Virus record (IMG/VR): IMGVR_UViG_3300048687_000113
Coordinates: 1 to 64,000 of that record
From: a virus
Direction: 5' to 3' (one strand)
Length of the DNA stretch: 64,000 nt
Shown here: piece after piece, positions 62,566-64,000 of the stretch
Position numbering within the stretch: position 1 is the stretch's first letter
How the letters are laid out: each line of letters opens with the position of its first letter
Notes under the pieces: generated by a model
What the model was told of the DNA's origin: nothing
What the model saw: the letters and a program-made list of their open reading frames with translations, nothing else
Database searches by the model: none
Position numbers and translations under genes: made by a program

Positions 62566-62834
62566 GCGGGCGTCTCCGGGGCGGTGCGGCGGTAGTTGGG
62601 CAGGAGCTGGCCGTCGGAGCCCAGGAGGGACGCTGGGCGGGCTCCCAGTGCCTGTGTGAGGGCCTGGTGCTCGTCGGGGGCGCGGGAGGTCCAGCGGCCG
62701 ATGACGAGGCCGAGGGTGCCGATCCTGAAGACCGTGGCGGGATCGGCCCGGCGGAAGGGCGGGCTGGTCTCCTGGAAGTAGGTGCGGTAGCGCCAGGGCC
62801 AGGTGCGTTGGCATCGAGTCGTTGTGATCAGCAT
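62529..62834 (-). CDS. Hypothetical protein
   Basis: 101 residues, ATG overlapping the KTSC gene stop (TAATG). RTYFQETSPPFRRADPATVF, RIGTLGLVIGRWTSRAPDEH and ARPASLLGSDGQLLPNYRRT. Beta-rich; unrecognised. Confidence 0.6.
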   Translation of the reverse strand: MLITTTRCQRTWPWRYRTYFQETSPPFRRADPATVFRIGTLGLVIGRWTSRAPDEHQALTQALGARPASLLGSDGQLLPNYRRTAPETPACSPDENPPTRT

Positions 62835-63370
62835 TACCAGGTCGCCGGTGTGTAGGGCTTTCCATTGAGGGTGGAATTGACGTAGCGGCCCGGCGACCAG
62901 TTGTCGCGGAACTTCGCCCACTCCTGCGGGGTGACGTTGTAGTACTCGTAGCCGACCCCGTCCGCGTACTGCTCCGGCCCGGTGCGCTGTCCCCGGAAAC
63001 GTACGAACAGCGTCTGGGACTCGGAGTCGTAGCCGGCCGCGAGGGTGCGCGGGCGCGGCGGGTAGCTCGTGTTGGTGGGGCGGGTGGTCAGGAGCTGCTC
63101 GTCGTCCCACAGCCAGTGCGCCCGGCGCAGCGCTTCGCGCCGCTCGGGGCTGAGGTTCTGGGAAGCCTCGTCGATCGCGGTGTTGATCTGATCGCGGGGG
63201 TAGGCCGGCTGGGTGTTGATCTGCCGGGCCCGGTTCGCGATCGGCGGCTCGACGCCGGCGCCGAAGTCCCGCTGCTCCGTTATGGTCCGGTACGGAGTTG
63301 TTCCGGCCTGGCCGCGATTCTGTGCGGCGCGGGGGTTCCGGTTTCCGATTCGCCTTCGCCTGGGCGGCAT
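62834..63370 (-). CDS. KTSC-domain protein
   Basis: 178 residues. A disordered basic N-terminus (PPRRRRIGNRNPRAAQNRGQ), a helical SQNLSPERREALRRAHWLWD, then LAAGYDSESQTLFVRFRGQR, VGYEYYNVTPQEWAKFRDNW and SPGRYVNSTLNGKPYTP: the KTSC domain (named from the C-terminal region of some lysyl-tRNA synthetases) with its Y-x-Y-NV...f....SpG.y.N..i pattern. KTSC is a small nucleic-acid-related fold with uncertain role. Followed by a terminator. Confidence 0.75.
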   Translation of the reverse strand: MPPRRRRIGNRNPRAAQNRGQAGTTPYRTITEQRDFGAGVEPPIANRARQINTQPAYPRDQINTAIDEASQNLSPERREALRRAHWLWDDEQLLTTRPTNTSYPPRPRTLAAGYDSESQTLFVRFRGQRTGPEQYADGVGYEYYNVTPQEWAKFRDNWSPGRYVNSTLNGKPYTPATW

Positions 63371-63373
63371 GAG

Positions 63374-63421
63374 AAAACCCTCCTCTGCTCGGTATCAAGA
63401 CCGTAGGCAGGGAGGGTTTTT
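63374..63421. terminator. Bidirectional terminator
   Basis: AAAACCCTCC and GGAGGGTTTT, ten perfect pairs with an A-tract and T-tract on the two sides, between the KTSC gene and the recombinase. Confidence 0.75.
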
Positions 63422-63435
63422 GCGCGATATTCGCG

Positions 63436-64000
63436 TTACGGCGCCTGCGTCTTCCAGTCGACGCCGTAAGGATTGCGGTGGGAGCCGGCCGGGAGACGGT
63501 CGGCGTTGCGGTAGCCGAGGGTGACGTCCAGGTCGTGGTGGTCGTAGTACGTCATGACGCGGTCGATGGACGGCTGGTTGGGGTCGACCAGGGACAGCGT
63601 GATCGAGGTCGCGCGGCCGTCGTGCGGCGAGATGTTGAAACCGCAGCGCTCGCCGGCCTGTTTGACCATGCGCCACAGCCCGGATGAGTCGAGACGCGTG
63701 TGCTCCAGCTCGCCCGTCTCCTTGTTCCGGGTGCGCCGGAGGGTGGACATGACGAGGGGGCCGCTGGTGCGCCCGTCGATCAACGCGTCGATCAGCGGGT
63801 TCAGCGGCTCGGGGATGTCGATGTCCTGCCAGCGGGCCTTCCCCTTGCGGCGCAGGTGCAGCATCCGGCCGCGCGGGACCCGGTAGAAGTTCTCGACGTC
63901 GATGCGCTCGACCTCCTCGCAGCGCACGCCGGGCCCGAAGAAGAAGGCGGTCGCGACGGCTGCCCGGATGGATTCCTCGCGGGCCGCTGCGACGACGTCG
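63436..64000 (-). CDS. Tyrosine recombinase (integrase), catalytic domain, 5' end beyond the window
   Basis: The frame runs off the right edge. Visible: FFFGPGVRCEEVERIDVENF (first catalytic Arg in the 'tG+R..E...L' box), LRRKGKARWQDIDIPEPL (beta-hairpin Lys), ISPHDGRATSITLSLVD (HxxR box), YYDHHDLDVTLGYRNADRL (second His and the nucleophile Tyr in GYR). Catalyses site-specific strand exchange, for example integration or dimer resolution. With the serine integrase at 22.8 kb this element carries two recombinases. Its attachment site is not identified. Confidence 0.85.
   Translation of the reverse strand, partial: DVVAAAREESIRAAVATAFFFGPGVRCEEVERIDVENFYRVPRGRMLHLRRKGKARWQDIDIPEPLNPLIDALIDGRTSGPLVMSTLRRTRNKETGELEHTRLDSSGLWRMVKQAGERCGFNISPHDGRATSITLSLVDPNQPSIDRVMTYYDHHDLDVTLGYRNADRLPAGSHRNPYGVDWKTQAP

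Overview
The window looks like part of a large, high-GC genome of an actinobacterial phage or phage-like plasmid, most likely from Streptomyces. The sequence basis is strongly GC-biased third codon positions, frequent GTG/TTG starts, tightly overlapped genes (ATGA/GTGA junctions), a WhiB-type protein, two Lsr2-type proteins, a SpoVS-type protein, a large serine recombinase, an amidase-LysM endolysin beside small membrane proteins, and a DUF397 + XRE/DUF5753 pair typical of Streptomyces. I recognise no capsid, portal, large terminase, DNA polymerase or helicase gene, so only part of the element is seen. I found no rRNA or tRNA gene by eye.

Layout. (1) 1-4.5 kb, rightward: DNA recombination genes (RecA-like, small PD-(D/E)XK protein, WhiB-like, RecB/Cas4-like exonuclease, RuvC-like resolvase) ending at a hairpin. 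(2) 4.5-17.1 kb, rightward: SpoVS-like gene, a run of short disordered or Gly/Pro/Ala-rich proteins, membrane proteins, a fibronectin-III tail-type protein, amidase-LysM endolysin, holin-like protein, lytic transglycosylase, HNH nuclease, one leftward papain-like gene, a degenerate HAD-like protein, and a TGT/DpdA-like TIM-barrel protein fused to a zinc-binding helical domain. (3) 17.1-44.5 kb, leftward: about 44 genes, mostly unrecognised, carrying the serine integrase and two Lsr2-like silencers. Many gene groups are separated by strong hairpin terminators, and three intergenic copies of a 16-bp palindrome suggest shared control.

(4) 44.5-47.3 kb: about 2.7 kb without credible genes but dense in long, well-matched stem-loops, some with compound or mutually exclusive pairings; the best candidate for something undescribed (a giant structured RNA, or an origin/control region). 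(5) 47.3-50.1 kb: small genes, a sigma-region-4-like HTH protein, a row of hairpins that all have 13-nt loops, two copies of a double TGCGTACGCA operator, and a cas-less CRISPR-like array of six or seven degenerate type I-E-like repeats with 61- and 49-nt periods. (6) 50-56 kb: small rightward genes including a second FnIII protein and a pair of tandem paralogues. (7) 56-64 kb: host-like regulatory genes (DUF397, XRE/DUF5753, RsbW-like ATPase, XRE with a long helical C-terminal region), a thymidylate-kinase-like gene, a KTSC-domain gene and the catalytic end of a tyrosine recombinase running off the right edge.

How the parts may fit (inference): the recombinases and XRE/Lsr2/WhiB proteins point to a temperate or plasmid lifestyle; the operators shared between distant regions would coordinate the leftward early or accessory block with genes at 48-57 kb; the lysis genes at 8-13 kb act late.
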